The translations under genes were made by a program, and so were the position numbers. From Zea mays (Eukaryota; Streptophyta; Magnoliopsida; Poales; Poaceae): DNA of 64,000 bases. The stretch lies in NCBI RefSeq assembly GCF_902167145.1, contig NC_050096.1, forward strand, positions 161,571,825 to 161,635,824, in the 5' to 3' direction. The notes under the pieces were generated by a model. The model ran no database searches. It saw only the letters and a list, made by a program, of their open reading frames with translations, and was not told the origin of the DNA. Of the stretch, positions 46,976 to 57,896 are shown piece by piece. The stretch's first letter is position 1. Every line of letters begins with the position of its first letter.

Positions 46976-47495
46976 GAATCGATCGTCACTACGATGATCT
47001 TCATGCATGTTCTATTTATTCAATTTTATATGTTTTTGATCTTTTAAGTGGAGATATTGCTAAAATCAGGGTTACCTACTTCCATTGTACTGGCATGCAT
47101 GTTTCCTTTTTAATTAGGTGGGTATTGCCAACAATTAAAATGTAAACTTCCACTTGTGTACAATTTATTTTTACATAAAGCCGAAAGGGGAGGGAGGGGT
47201 GAAAATATAGACCTACGTGCAAGGTTTACGCGTGACGCACGATGATAGTGAAATAGTGAAAATTGGTGCTGTATAAAGTAGATACTTAATTCTGTGAATT
47301 CTCATACAAATACTCTACCCACTCCGTGCATACTTATACAAATACTCTATATTTACGAGCATCTCAAAAAAGATTAAGCTAGTAGATCTAAGGGTGATGA
47401 AGTCAATGCATGTACATCATTGTCCATGTTGTCCCTATTACAAGATTCTACAATATTAACATAGTTAAATCTAGAATAAATTCAAAAAACATGCA
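46976..47495. other. Unassigned AT-rich stretch
   Basis: No ORF of note, RNA gene or repeat is recognised. Its last bases (ATTCAAAAAACATGCA) are the insertion site of the Tat element, and a similar sequence occurs at 55726-55745. Confidence 0.4.
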
Positions 47496-47973
47496 TGTTG
47501 GAACTTGCTTTCCGGTGCAAGTTGATCCAACGGGGGAGTGTAGCAACGTAAACAGGGTTTTTGCTCGAGATGGCAATAGCTCTGTTAATCTAGCCTCTCA
47601 AGGGCACTGTGCGGGGGTATTTATAGGTATCTGAGTGCCCAGCGTCCAGTGTTAAGGACGCATGTGCCCTCAGACACCTAGGTTATCCCCGGAATATTCC
47701 CATAAAGCGGGGTTACAGACCGTAATTACAAGGAGACCTTTACAAATTAGGCCCGTAATGCGCAGCGGCCACGCAGGGCCTGTTACAATGGGCCGGATCA
47801 CACGTGGGCCTCCATGTTGGACGAGGTCGCAAGATGAGACGACCTCGTCACAGGTCTTCGTCCGGTGACGTGTGGGACGAAGGGTGAGTCTGCCCGTTGT
47901 CTTATCTCTGTTGGTGCAGCGAGGACGGCGAAGGCATCGAGCGAAGGGTGGCGTCTTCGCCTTCGCCCCAACA
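47496..47973 (-). repeat. 3' LTR of the Tat element
   Basis: A 478-bp LTR, TGTTGGAAC...CCCCAACA on the plus strand. TATTTATA at 47618-47625 is a minus-strand TATA box. Confidence 0.92.
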
Positions 47974-47986
47974 TTTTCCCTCCGAG
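47974..47986 (-). promoter_or_regulatory. Polypurine tract of the Tat element
   Basis: CCTCGGAGGGAAAA on the minus strand directly precedes the LTR start TGTTGGGG. Confidence 0.65.
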
Positions 47987-48139
47987 GGACCAGTTCGACT
48001 AAGTCATCTGGTGCCGAAGACGTCGCTAGATGGTGGATACGCTGCCCTCACTCGAAGTGGTTCCGCGGGGGTTTTTGACATGACCGTTGTTTGACCTGTA
48101 TTGTTGGATTGCGGGTTTCCCGAAGCGCCGCGCCCTGTG

Positions 48140-48147
48140 TATAAAAG
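48140..48147 (+). promoter_or_regulatory. TATA box of the antisense gene
   Basis: TATAAAAG in CCTGTG-TATAAAAG-GGGGCGG, on the strand opposite to the retrotransposon. It lies 164 bases upstream of the ATG at 48311, outside the LTR, and so is an independent promoter candidate for the antisense gene. A start-stop ATGTGA at 48270-48275 lies in the leader. Confidence 0.6.
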
Positions 48148-50007
48148 GGGGCGGGGGGCGGCGCGTTTTGAACCTTATCTTTCCGCGCTCCGCGAAAACC
48201 CTAACTGCCCTCTCAAACCGCTCGCTGCTCGTCTGCCCTCCTTGCTCTTGCTCGTCGGAGATCTGGCCCATGTGAAGCAGACCGCGCCGCCGCCGCCGAC
48301 GGTACGTACGATGCCGTCCTCTTCCTCTTCTGCTGCCGCTACACCGCCGGCCGACGCGTCGTCTGAGGAGACGCTGAGCAATGTGGCGGCGGAGGAGTTG
48401 CACGCCGGCGACACAGTGGAGTTCGGCGTGTCGCGGATGTCCTCGGTCCGCATGCAAGACATGCAACAACTTGGTTATTTTGGCGGCAGAGTGGCACGTG
48501 TCCCGGGGGCGGAGGAGGTCCCCGAGCCAGAAGGCGAGTTGGTTGTCTTCGAGGCTTTCTTCGCCGCTGGCCTTCGTCTGCCCGTGCATCGATTCGTGGG
48601 AGAAGTTCTGCGTAGGTTCAACGTCCAGGTCCACCAGCTGACGCCGAATGCCGTGGTGGCCCTGTCAAAATATGTTTGGGCAACGACTTCGTACGGCGGG
48701 CAGCCATCGGTCGAAGTCTTCGCAAAGTATTATTGTCTGCATTGGCAGAAAAGGATGATTGGAAATAAGATTGCTCAATTTGGGTCTTGTACATTTACGT
48801 CGAAGACCGGCAAGACTTCGATGGAAGTCGTTGAGTTGGTTCCCTGCGCCCGCAATAAATGGGGCAACTGGTGGGAGTTTTGGTTCTACGTTGCCGAGGG
48901 CACAGTCGAAGACCATCCGGGGCTCCCCGTGGCTGAGATGTGCTCGCATCATTACTCGGCGTACCCGCAGTTTGAAGTGGCGGAGGAGGATGCAGACGAA
49001 GGGGCCCTGCGGTGCGCGGTCGGCATGAGTAGCGGGCGTGATCTGGTTGAGGAGTTTGTCGCGTATGGGGTGTGGACCTTGGCGCGTGGCTGGGCGCTGG
49101 GCGAAGTATGCCCTCGCCAGATGCCCTCCCGTGGCGGGATGCAGGTGCGGAGTCCCGCCTTCGCACTGGATTTGCATGGCCGAGATCCCGCCGCATTCGT
49201 GCGTGAGATGGAGGATGGGGTGGTGCGGATTGTTGGTCGCTATGTGCCAAAGACGGAGGCCCAGCATAGTTGGGATATACGCGGATCCAACGATCGCTTG
49301 AATAGGGTCTTCGAGTTGAACCGTCTGCCGTATGGCGGTTATCCCGAGCAAGACGTTGTCGACCGCCGCGGGAAGAAACCGGCGGCGGAGACTAAAGACG
49401 ACTCCGCGCCGGCGGCCGCCCCATCCTCCAAGAAGAGGAAGCTAGGTACTGCGAAGGGAGGACTTGGGGTTTCCGATAGTTTTGCTATGGAGTTGATGGG
49501 GACATGCGCGGCCCCTCGGGGGAAGGATGTCTTCGCCCGAGCTCCGGGAGTCTTCGACACGGATGCTGAAGGTTACCTGGGGTTGGTGGCCTAAGAACGG
49601 TCCTGTCCCCCGTGCGGCCGGCGAAGACTTTTTTACATCTCGCATGGTTCGTGATATGAGGGTGTTTCCTTATGGACGGAATATTGCTGCTGTTGTGTTG
49701 GCAGTGATGGACAAGGGTTGTTAGGAGGCTGCGCAGAAGCGTCGGGCGGTCATCAGGCTGCCCGAGGCTAGGCCGAAGAGGGCGCGGGGGACTGCGAAGT
49801 CTGCCGCCCCCGACGGTGGCCAGTCGACGCTGGCGGCGAAGTTGGCCGCCCCTGGGTCCAGCAAGGTGCCGGAGGTCGCGAAGGCGGCCGGAGCTGGCGG
49901 AACCAAGTCCGCCTCGGTCGGAGCCGCGAAGGCCCGGGAATTGCCTTCACCGGGCAAGCGCGTTGCCGACTTCGGCACCGATATTAGCGTGGACGATTAT
50001 CTCGTTG

Positions 50008-50052
50008 GTAAGTCGTTAGCCCGAGTTTTTTTTGACTGTTGATACGTTGCAG
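50008..50052 (+). other. Predicted intron 1 of the antisense gene
   Basis: Donor GTAAGT and acceptor TTGCAG; exons join in frame. At 45 bases it is shorter than usual plant introns, so splicing may be inefficient or the copy may have lost bases. Confidence 0.5.
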
Positions 50053-50237
50053 GATCAGGCGAGGGGCAACTTGTTGTTGTTCCGCCTGTGGTGGCGACCG
50101 CGGTGTCTGCCGCGGTGCCTGGGGCGAAGGGTAGCGCTCTCAGCGCTGGTGGTGAGATTCCGGCGCTCACTGCCGTCAAGGACGAGGCGGGCGCTGTGTC
50201 CCACCGGCTGAAGGAGGCGTCGCAGCGGCTAAGTTAG

Positions 50238-50304
50238 GTAGGTTGAGCTAGACTTCGGTTTTTACCGGTTTCGTTGGGATTGTGGTATTATGTGTGTCTT
50301 ATAG
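50238..50304 (+). other. Predicted intron 2 of the antisense gene
   Basis: Donor GTAGGT and acceptor TCTTATAG with a T-rich interior. It is 67 bases long and phase 0, directly after the TAG at 50235-50237. Confidence 0.6.
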
Positions 50305-51051
50305 GCGGCTGACTTCGCTGACCTCGTGGCGTCGGGGGGCCTTACGGCTGTTGTGTCTGCCGAAGTCGAGAGACTTCGGGCGCAGCATGCTGACGCCGTC
50401 CAGGAAAAGTCGGCCGCCGATAGCAAGTGCCGCAAGCTGGCGGAGAAGGTGGCCGCGCTGGAGGGCGAGAGGACTGACCTCCGGCGCCAGCTGGCGGTGG
50501 AGAGGAGGGAGGCTAATCAGGCCCTCGCCAAGGCGCAGTCTACGCAGGCGGAGGCCAATTTGGCGCGGGTGGAGGGTAGCCTCGCCAGCCAGCGCGCCGA
50601 GGAATGGGAGGAGCGGTTCAACGCCCTACAGGCCCGTATGGAGAGGGCCGAGGCTTCTACGCGCTCGGAAGTTGAGCGGACGCGCAAATAGCTTATGGAC
50701 TCATACCACGAGCTGGGCGCGCGGACCGCTGACTTCGAAGTGCCTGACCGAGAGTCGGGCCTTCACTGCCTCGAGTGGCTGCAAGAGGAGTTGCTGGCGC
50801 TCCCGACCATTGTGGAGGGTTTTATGTCTTTTGCCTCCCTCGTCACCTGCGAAGGGGCGATGAACGCGCTGTCCCGCGAAGGGTGCCGCCACTATGAGGT
50901 CTTCGACCGATCTGATGAAGATTTTGAGCGCGAGATCTATAAGGTCGAGGACCCGGTGGTGAAGGAGTCCGCGGGGGCCCTCTTTGACCGGATGTGGGGC
51001 CCTCATGGTCGGGAGGTGGTTAGGGAGCGGTCCGACCGGGCGAGGGGCCAG

Positions 51052-51128
51052 GTAATGTTCGTCTTTTGTTTAGTGTTGTTGGATGTGGGTTATACGTGGG
51101 CTTACTGAATCGGTGTGCTGTGTTTTAG
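51052..51128 (+). other. Predicted intron 3 of the antisense gene
   Basis: CAG|GTAATG donor and TGTTTTAG acceptor, T-rich, 77 bases, phase 0; the reading frame is kept. Confidence 0.65.
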
Positions 51129-51384
51129 GCGGCGCGTGCCGAGACCGTGGAGGACTTCAGATCTTTGAATAGCGCGCGGCTCGAAGCCGAGGCGAACCCG
51201 GTGGCACGAGGCTGAGGTCATCCTGGCGCTGCCCCCGGAAACCGGCGAAGGCTCCCTCGCTGCCCCTGCGGCTACTGCGTCCGGCGGCCGCTCGTCGCCA
51301 ACTGCTGTGCCGAGGGCTGAGGATCCCCCAAAGACGGTGACGGAGCCGGCGGCGGAGGATCCCACGGCGGCTGGGCCTTCGCAG

Positions 51385-51450
51385 GTGGCTTAGTGGGTGT
51401 GGATAGTTAGAGAATTTTGTCTATGTTGCTGAACCTTGGTTGCTGCGCAG
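51385..51450 (+). other. Predicted intron 4 of the antisense gene
   Basis: CAG|GTGGCT donor and TGCGCAG acceptor, 66 bases, phase 0. The donor is weaker than those of the other introns. Confidence 0.5.
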
Positions 51451-51921
51451 GTTCAAGATTTTGGGCCTGCGCACGCAACCGCTACTGCTAATTTTGTGGC
51501 GGCTTCGACCGTGGATGCTGGTAATGAATTGGATGAGTCTGCTTCTAAGTTTTCTGATTTTGGTGACTCTGGGAGTTCGGTTGAGTGGACGGAAGATTCA
51601 TTGGATGAGGACTTGGATTACTTTGCGGCCTTGGATGTGGCAGCGGCGGAGGCTTCGCCGCGTGCTGCGGATGCTGAAGTTGTGCCTGGTCCGAGTGCTG
51701 GGCTCAGACGGCGAAGGGCGGTTGCGAAGCGTAGAGTGAGTGAGGCGGACGGCGGTCGACTTCGTGTGGGCAGGGCTGGCAAGCAGGAATTGTTGACCTC
51801 TCCGGCCGTTGCGAGTGTAGGTGAGGGGGAGCTGCGAAGTCTTTTTGAGGGTGACGAGCTGAGGATAATGCTATTTAACTATAGGGAGATGGGAATCATT
51901 CCGAAGGTTGAACCGATGTAA

Positions 51922-52094
51922 GGTGTGATGCCCTTGCTGTACATATGTAATAGCTTGTATGATGAGGCTGTGCGCCTTCGCACATTCGGCTATGCTCATA
52001 AAGGCGTTGCACACTTGGTCTAGTGTGTTTATCATGTTGGTCCGGCGCGCCTGTAGTCGGTCTTTGCGCGGACAGTTTGGTGTAGGGTTTAGTA
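51922..52094. other. Non-coding stretch after the antisense gene
   Basis: 3' flank of the antisense gene leading into the 79-bp tandem array. Contains TATGTAATAG shortly after the stop but no clear polyadenylation signal. Confidence 0.4.
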
Positions 52095-52490
52095 CGGATA
52101 GTCTTTTGAGGAAGACTTCGATTCTTCGCACTTGTTGTGCTTAGTCCGGCTGCACCCTTAGGCGACTTTTGCACGGATAGTCTTTTTAAGGAAGACTTCG
52201 ATTTTTCGCACTTGTTGTGCTAGTCCGGCTGCACCCTTAGGCGACTTTTGCACGGATAGTCTTTTTGAGGAAGACTTCGATTTTCCGCACTTGTTGTGCT
52301 AGTCCGGCTGCACCCTTAGGTGACTTTTGCACGGATAGTCTTTTTGAGGAAGACTTCGAGTTTTCATACTTGTTGTGCTAGTCCGGCTGCACCCTTAGGC
52401 GACTTTTGCACGGATAGTCTTTTTGAGGAAGACTTCGATTTTCCGCACTTGTTGTGCTAGTCCGGCTGCACTCTTAGGCGACTTTTGCGC
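52095..52490. repeat. 79-bp tandem repeat in the Tat element
   Basis: About five head-to-tail copies of a 79-bp unit (TAGTCCGGCTGCACCCTTAG ... CGCACTTGTTGTGC) with only a few differences each; the first and last are partial. It lies between integrase and the antisense gene. Tandem arrays in the 3' part of Tat elements are known and can seed satellite DNA. Confidence 0.92.
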
Positions 52491-52755
52491 GGAGTGTCGC
52501 ACGCGAGGGTAGCTAGCGCTGCCCCTCGCGGTGACTTTGTGTTGGTCGAATGTCGAAGACCGTCGACGCGGTCTTTTTTCGACGTAGATTTTTGCGGGGG
52601 ATTTTTCACTTGTATATTACATGACTCCGCCTCGTTAAAAACCTCACCCCCCGAGAGGAAAAGAGTGCGGGCCAAAATAAAATTGTTTTTGCCAATTACA
52701 AGGGCGAGCTGGCCCTGATGAGTCAAACAAAAAATTTGCGGAGATTATCAATGTT
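52491..52755. other. Spacer between tandem repeat and integrase end
   Basis: GC-rich and then AT-rich non-coding sequence. No motif recognised. Confidence 0.4.
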
Positions 52756-54829
52756 TCAGGAATGCTCCAAGTCCTCGCCGGATGGCGTTGCGAGCCTGTA
52801 TGCGCTGGGGGATGCCTTCGTCTTGACGATGAAAGGGCCCTCCCACCTGGGCTCCAGCTTGCCCCTGGACTCTGTCCGAGCTGTTCGGACGAGTACGAGG
52901 TCCCCTTCACTGAATTCCCTCGGGATGACTGCGTGGTCACTCCATGCTTTTGTTTGGGCTTGGTATTTATTTAGAGCCTGTAGGGCGCAGACGCGGTCTC
53001 CATCGATGAGATCCTTCGAAGTGGGTTCGTCCACGTCGGGGACAGCTGACGAGACTGTTCGTGGGGACCCATGTTTTATTTCTGGCGGGGTCATGGCCTC
53101 CGATCCATATAGGAGGCGGAAGGGGGTGAACCCAGTCGCCCTGCACTCAGTCGTGTTTAGCGCCCAGACCGCTTCAGGTAACAAATCGGCCCACTTGCCC
53201 TTTTTCTCGTCGAGGAGCATCTTCTTGACAGCTGTGAAAATTTTGCCATTTGCGCGTTCCACAACTCCGTTGGACTGCGGGTGGTATACTGAGGCGAAGG
53301 CGAGCTTGGTGCCAATGGAGAAGCAGAAATCCTTGAAGTCTTGGCTGTCAAACTGCTTGCCGTTGTCAACTGTGAGTTCGGACGGTACTCCGAAGCGGCA
53401 AACAATGTTTTGCCAGAAGAATTTCTGTGTGGTCTTTGATGTTATTGTGGATACATCCCTCGCCTCGATCCATTTGGTAAAATACTCGACAACGACGAAG
53501 GTGAACTTGAGGTTCCCCTGAGCCGTGGGCAGGGGGCCGACAATGTCCAGGCCCCAGCGCTGGAGAGGCCATGTGTGGGCAATTAGTTTCGTGAATTGCG
53601 AAGTGCTGCCTGATCAAGGAGAAAACTTCTGGCAGGCTTCGCAGGACCTTGTGACCCGGTTTGCGGCGCAGATCATTGCGGGCCAGTAGAAACCTTGACG
53701 GATCACCTTTGCGGCTAGGGCCCTTGGCCCTGCGTGAGAGCCGCAAGTACCGTTGTGGACTTCGCGCAGGATTTGGACGCCTTCGGTCTCGGTGACACAT
53801 TTAAGCATTGGTTGACTGACCCCCTTCTTGTAAAGCTGGCCTTCAATCAGCGCGAAGTCCCGGCTTCGATGTTTGAGGCGCTTGGCCTCGTTGATGTCGG
53901 TTGGATGGTAGTACCCCTGTAGAAACAGGGTTATTGGTGCCCGCCAGTCTTCGGTCATAATAAGGTTGACTATGCGGTGGCCCTCGCTATCATTGGTTAT
54001 TTGGAGCCCTTCGGGGCTGCGGACTGCTGGCGTGCCAATAACATGGTAGAACACGTCGGAGGGCAGGGACTCGCCTCTAGCGGCAGCCTTGGCCAATGCG
54101 TCGGCCTCCTCATTCTTGGCCCGGTCCACATGCTACAAGGTGAAACCCTTGAATTGTCTCTCGAGACTACGGATAGCCGCGAGGTATTGCATAAGTGCGA
54201 TGTCCTTTGCTGCATAGTCTTTCTCGACTTAGTCGGCGACTACCTTGGAGTCTGTTCTGATAATGCAGGTGGTGACACCAAGGGCCCTTAGCTTGCGGAG
54301 GCCGAGGATGACAACTTCGTATTCTGCTATGTTGTTAGTGCATCTGTCAGATTCCAGAGCAAAGCTGAGGCGTGCCGCATATCTGTGCTTGACCCCGGCG
54401 GGTGAGGTAATGACTGCAGCAGCGCCTGCCCCCGCGTGGCACCATGCGCCATCGCAATGGATTGTCCAAACCTTCTCTGCTGACGGGTCCGGCTGTGTTA
54501 TTGGCCCAGTCCAGTCGACGACGAAGTCTGCCAGAACTTGTGACTTGATGGCTGTCCTGGGCTCGAACGTGATGTGGTAGCCGGAGAGTTCCGCCGCCCA
54601 TTTGGCAATCCTGACCGATGCCTCCGGGTTTTTGAACAATTCACCGAGTCCCCTATCTGAGGTGACCCGGACCTTGAAAGCTTCAAAATAGTGGCACAAT
54701 TTGCGTGAAGCCATAACAACTGCGTAGGCTATCTTTTCCAGTTCCGTCATATTACATTTTGATGGTGTGAGCACTTCGGAGACGTAATAAACTGGACATT
54801 GCCTGATCATGCCCTCTACTGTCTGCTCC
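52756..54829 (-). pseudogene. pol: Tat element pol: RNase H, second (plant-type) RNase H and integrase
   Basis: On the minus strand: Ty3-type RNase H end (PVYYVSEVLTPSKCNMTELE; KWAAELSGYHITFEPRTAIK, about 54800-54540), then a second RNase H (WTIHCDGAWCHAGAGAAAVI, NNIAEYEVVILGL, RTDSKVVAD; about 54475-54230), then integrase with HHCC finger (REVHNGTCGSHAG ... RSCEACQKF, 53760-53625). Its core Asp-Asp-Glu lies in GLDIVGPLP, TVDNGKQFD and NGVVERANGK (53560-53240), followed by the DNA-binding end to the stop at 52758-52756. Stops at 54231 (TAA from CAA), 54135 (TAG from CAG) and 53616 (TGA from CGA) break the frame. All catalytic residues I can see are intact. Confidence 0.88.
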
Positions 54830-55015
54830 TAAACCAGTGCCGCGCTGACCGCATGCGGCGAAGCCGCAACATAAAGCAACAGTGCTGAGAGCGTCGTCTT
54901 CAGTGGTCTCCTGGTGGGTGGTGTGGGTGAGGGCGAGGGCCTTGCCCTTTTTTGCGGCCAGCAGTGCTGCCTTCGCAGCCTCGTCAGCCTTCGAGCTAGC
55001 TTTCTTGGGTGCCAT
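54830..55015 (-). pseudogene. gag: Gag remnant of the Tat element
   Basis: ATG at 55015-55013 begins MAPKKASSKADEAAKAALLA, a basic, alanine-rich start expected of a gag in this position. After about 60 codons the sequence passes directly into the RNase H region near 54830, so the rest of gag, the protease and the RT are deleted. Confidence 0.65.
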
Positions 55016-55035
55016 CGCGGGTGGTTTTTTCGTAG

Positions 55036-55055
55036 CACGAATGGTGGGCGCCAAA
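55036..55055 (-). promoter_or_regulatory. Primer binding site of the Tat element
   Basis: On the minus strand TGGCGCCCACCATTCGTG starts three bases after the LTR end (CCAACA-TT). TGGCGCC-type sites are usual in Tat and Athila elements; the exact tRNA is not assigned. Confidence 0.75.
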
Positions 55056-55532
55056 TGTTGGAACTCGCTTTCCGGTGCAAGTTGATCCAACGGGGGAGTG
55101 TAGCAACGTAAACAGGGTTTTTGCTCGAGATGGCAATAGATCTGTTAATCTAGCCTCTCAAGGGCACTGTGCGGGGTATTTATAGGTATCTGAGTGCCCA
55201 GCGTCCAGTGTTAAGGACGCATGTGCCCTCAGACACCTAGGTTATCCCCGGAATATTCCCATAAAGCAGGGTTACAGACCGTAATTACAGGGAGACCTTT
55301 ACAAATTAGGCCTGTAATGCGCAGCGGCCACGCAAGGCCTGTTACAATGGGCCGGATCACACGTGGGCCTCCATGTTGGACGAGGTCGCAAGATGAGACG
55401 ACCTCGTCACAGGTCTTTGTCCGGTGACGTGTGGGACGAAGGGTGAGTCTGCCCGTTGTCTTATCTCCGTTGGTGCAGCGAGGACGGCGAAGGCATCGAG
55501 CGAAGGGTGGCGTCTTCGCCTTCACCCCAACA
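55056..55532 (-). repeat. 5' LTR of the Tat element
   Basis: A 477-bp LTR colinear with 47496-47973. The minus-strand TATA box is at 55177-55184. Confidence 0.92.
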
Positions 55533-55537
55533 ATGCA

Positions 55538-56090
55538 TCCATAGGTCAGGTCCTGTTTGCTTAGTTTTAATACGTACTGGCTTCTACTACTTCTACAATG
55601 TTTTGTCTCTCTGGATTACAACTGCATCGGTCCAAACAGTTGGCTTTAATCGAAGCGAACAACACCAATCTGTCCTGGTAGATATGTTTTTATAACAAAG
55701 AATCTAATCAACCGAACTACATTATCTAAAAAACATGCATCCATTGGTCAAAGTTTGTGCCAATAAATATGTTTTATAACAAAGAACCTAACCAGTTGAA
55801 CTACATAAGCTAGATTTGTTATAAAGCCTATTCATGGTTTGTTATAAAGTCTATCCACCTTAGTTCAAACCTATTCAGGTACATATGATTATTTTTTGAG
55901 TGGTAATTTACCTAACTATTAATGGTGAGCCACCAAGATGATGACACTTCTATTCTCCAGGCATAAGAGCACTAAGCTCACATTATAAAGGAAAAGTCCC
56001 TTTTATCTCACTGAATAGTCGTAATCGTCTACCTTTTCTCTTGAAAATCTTAAACTAGATATCTTAATTCCCTCAACTCTTAGAACCATT
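55538..56090. other. Unassigned AT-rich stretch
   Basis: No gene recognised. It contains two imperfect copies of TATGTTTTATAACAAAGAA(T/C)CTAA... (about 55683 and 55767) and AACATGCATCCATTGGTCA (55732-55750), which resembles the Tat insertion site. Confidence 0.4.
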
Positions 56091-56164
56091 TAGATGGCTA
56101 GAGGGGTGAATAGTTTATGGTTACTTCTATGTCCTGGTTAGAAGTGGTTCTCAAGGTGCTAGGG

Positions 56165-57730
56165 CCTAGATGGCTAGAGGAGTGAATAGTCTATAAAAAT
56201 TTACATACAAACTCTCAAAACATTAGAGCGAAGGTTGATTAGTATAATATACTAATTCACCCAATGCAAGCCTCCTACACAAGTATGCTAACTTGGTTTC
56301 TAATATGTGTTACACAAGCAAATAAACTACCAACTAAGCTAGAGAGCTACAACTAGCAAAAGATACTAAAAACAACTAAAACTAGTTACAACTACTAAGT
56401 ACTAATATTACCCTACTCTAGTTGTAGGCAAATAACAACCACACACAAACAAGGCATCAGAGTATCTGTAAGAGTTAGTAGTATAAAAACTAATAGTGCA
56501 AGATGCGACACAAGATATGTTCCTAAGGTTTGATTTCTTGTGGCAATCTACATCCTCGTTGTAGTGAGTCTCCGCTTGATGGTTCATGAGCTAACTACTG
56601 CAACAACCACTCAAATGTTGCACTCCAACTAGCCATAACTCCACTATAGTTTCTCTTTGTGAACTCCCATGGGTGCAAGCACAAGAGACTCTTACAATCA
56701 CTTAATAAAAGCTAGCAACAATCATAAAAAATGCTCAATGATCCATCACTTCTCCAAGCCATCTAGGTGGTGGCAACAACCAAGAGTAACAAGAATGTCA
56801 TCGCTCAAATGATCACTAGTGTCACTATATTCAAGAACTCAATGCGAATACATTACAATGACTCCCAAACACAATTTGGATCGGTCAATGGACACATAGA
56901 TGGAGTGGGAGGTGTTTGCACAAGCTCACAAGGGTGTATATTAGGTTAGAGTGCTAAGAGGCAAGCCACAACCTAAGGAACATCTATTTATAACACCCCT
57001 TGAGCCAACGAGTTATTGTGCCTTCACTGTAGAAAACTCAGGGTACCAGACTGTCTGATATCACCATCAACCCATCGACTAAGGGTCTGATACCCTCTAC
57101 TACTCACACATGGTAGTCGACCATTTGACCTATCCATTACTAACACATAGTATGGCGCTTCTAGGTTTGGTGGTTGTCGAACCAATGTTACCCATGATCC
57201 GGTATGTTCTCGAGAAGTAAAACAAGCATCAGACTAAGCTAGTGCTAAGTATTGGACCAAAAACCAGGGTTTGATGCTTCCTCCAAAACATGCCCAAACA
57301 TTGATATGTGGGACCTACTCAATGAATAGTGCTACCGTTTGGTCCATCGTCACCTTGATTGAGACCATCAGACCAATGTCCATGGCTCGATGTAACCTAG
57401 ATGCCCTAGAGCTAGGGTTAGTCACTCGACTCAACATCTAGCTAATCCGTTGTCCACTGTTTTGGTCCAATGACCCCTAAAAGGCATCCCTAGCTTGGTT
57501 TGCAGCCCCTTTTCAAATTTTCTAACTCAAAACGTGTTCCAACACTTGTGCAAATGAGTTACAATTTTCACAAAGATTTTTTGAAGTTTTTTCATGTGTG
57601 AGGTATAGATCTAATGCATATGCAAGGAATTGATCCACCTAGTGGCACTTAGATAGACACTATGAACTTTGAGTTCCCCTCTTAATAATATAGCTATCTA
57701 TCATAAACCAAATCATGCACTTGTTGTGTC
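56165..57730 (-). mobile_element. Degenerate Sirevirus-like LTR
   Basis: On the minus strand the stretch ends CTATTCACTCCTCTAGCCATC, similar to Sirevirus LTR ends, and has a TATA box (TATTTATA at 56995-57002) and pieces such as ACCAGACTGTCTGATA (57050). A second LTR-end-like copy, GATGGCTAGAGGGGTGAATAG, stands at about 56092. No clean target duplication was found and boundaries are approximate. Confidence 0.5.
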
Positions 57731-57896
57731 TTTTAAAGTCGCCTAGAGGGGGATGAATAGGTAAAACCTAAAAATTATAAACTTTGAACACGAACTTCAC
57801 CCGATGTTAGCGTTAGAATGAGCAGTAATGAAATCGGAGTGCAGAAGGTAGTTCTTCTTGCCACGAGTTGCTCAATTAATGAGGATATCTTGGGAG
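57731..57896 (-). mobile_element. Truncated Sirevirus LTR end
   Basis: AAAGTCGCCTAGAGGGGGAT begins a typical reverse-complement Sirevirus LTR end, continuing for about 165 bases before an abrupt switch to gypsy internal sequence at 57897. It shares no obvious duplication with its neighbours. Confidence 0.55.

Larger units (their letters stand above)
48311..51921 (+). pseudogene. Antisense multi-exon gene of the Tat element (gypsy-type transposon domain)
   Basis: Plus-strand gene inside the minus-strand retrotransposon. Likely exons: 48311-50007, 50053-50237, 50305-51051, 51129-51384, 51451-51921; the frames match at every junction once one extra base each near 49585 and 51210 is allowed for. 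Exon 1 holds a domain (LRLPVHRFVGEVLRRFNVQV; LTPNAVVALSKYVWATTSYG; NKWGNWWEFWFYVAEG) resembling the 'putative gypsy type transposon' family known from antisense ORFs of Tat elements, then a nuclear-localisation-like SSKKRKLG at 49422-49445. Exon 3 encodes a long coiled coil (VEKVAALEGERTDLRR-like) followed by an acidic globular part. Exon 5 is acidic and ends FNYREMGIIPKVEPM. TAG stops at 49722, 50235 and 50689 each fit CAG to TAG. The ancestral product would be about 1100 residues. Function is unknown. Confidence 0.8.
47496..55532 (-). mobile_element. Tat-type Ty3/gypsy retrotransposon with antisense gene
   Basis: An 8037-bp minus-strand element with perfect ATGCA duplication (47491-47495 and 55533-55537) and LTRs 47496-47973 and 55056-55532 (about 2% different by eye). 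The primer site TGGCGCCCACCATTCGTG next to the right LTR sets the orientation. Pol keeps RNase H, a second plant-type RNase H and integrase, the Tat-clade arrangement, while most of gag, protease and RT is deleted near 54830. Downstream of pol come 79-bp tandem repeats and a plus-strand multi-exon gene (48311-51921), another Tat-clade feature. Confidence 0.9.

Noticed and set aside
46686..47047. Short host gene in GC-rich DNA
   Set aside because: Frames on both strands are low-complexity and the position fits the LINE leader. No splice or domain support.
48665..49351. 228-codon minus-strand frame overlapping exon 1 of the antisense gene
   Set aside because: Shadow of the GC-rich exon. The plus frame has domain similarity and consistent splicing.
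52095..52490. CRISPR-like regular repeats
   Set aside because: Units are directly adjacent head-to-tail without variable spacers, in a plant retrotransposon. This is an ordinary tandem repeat.
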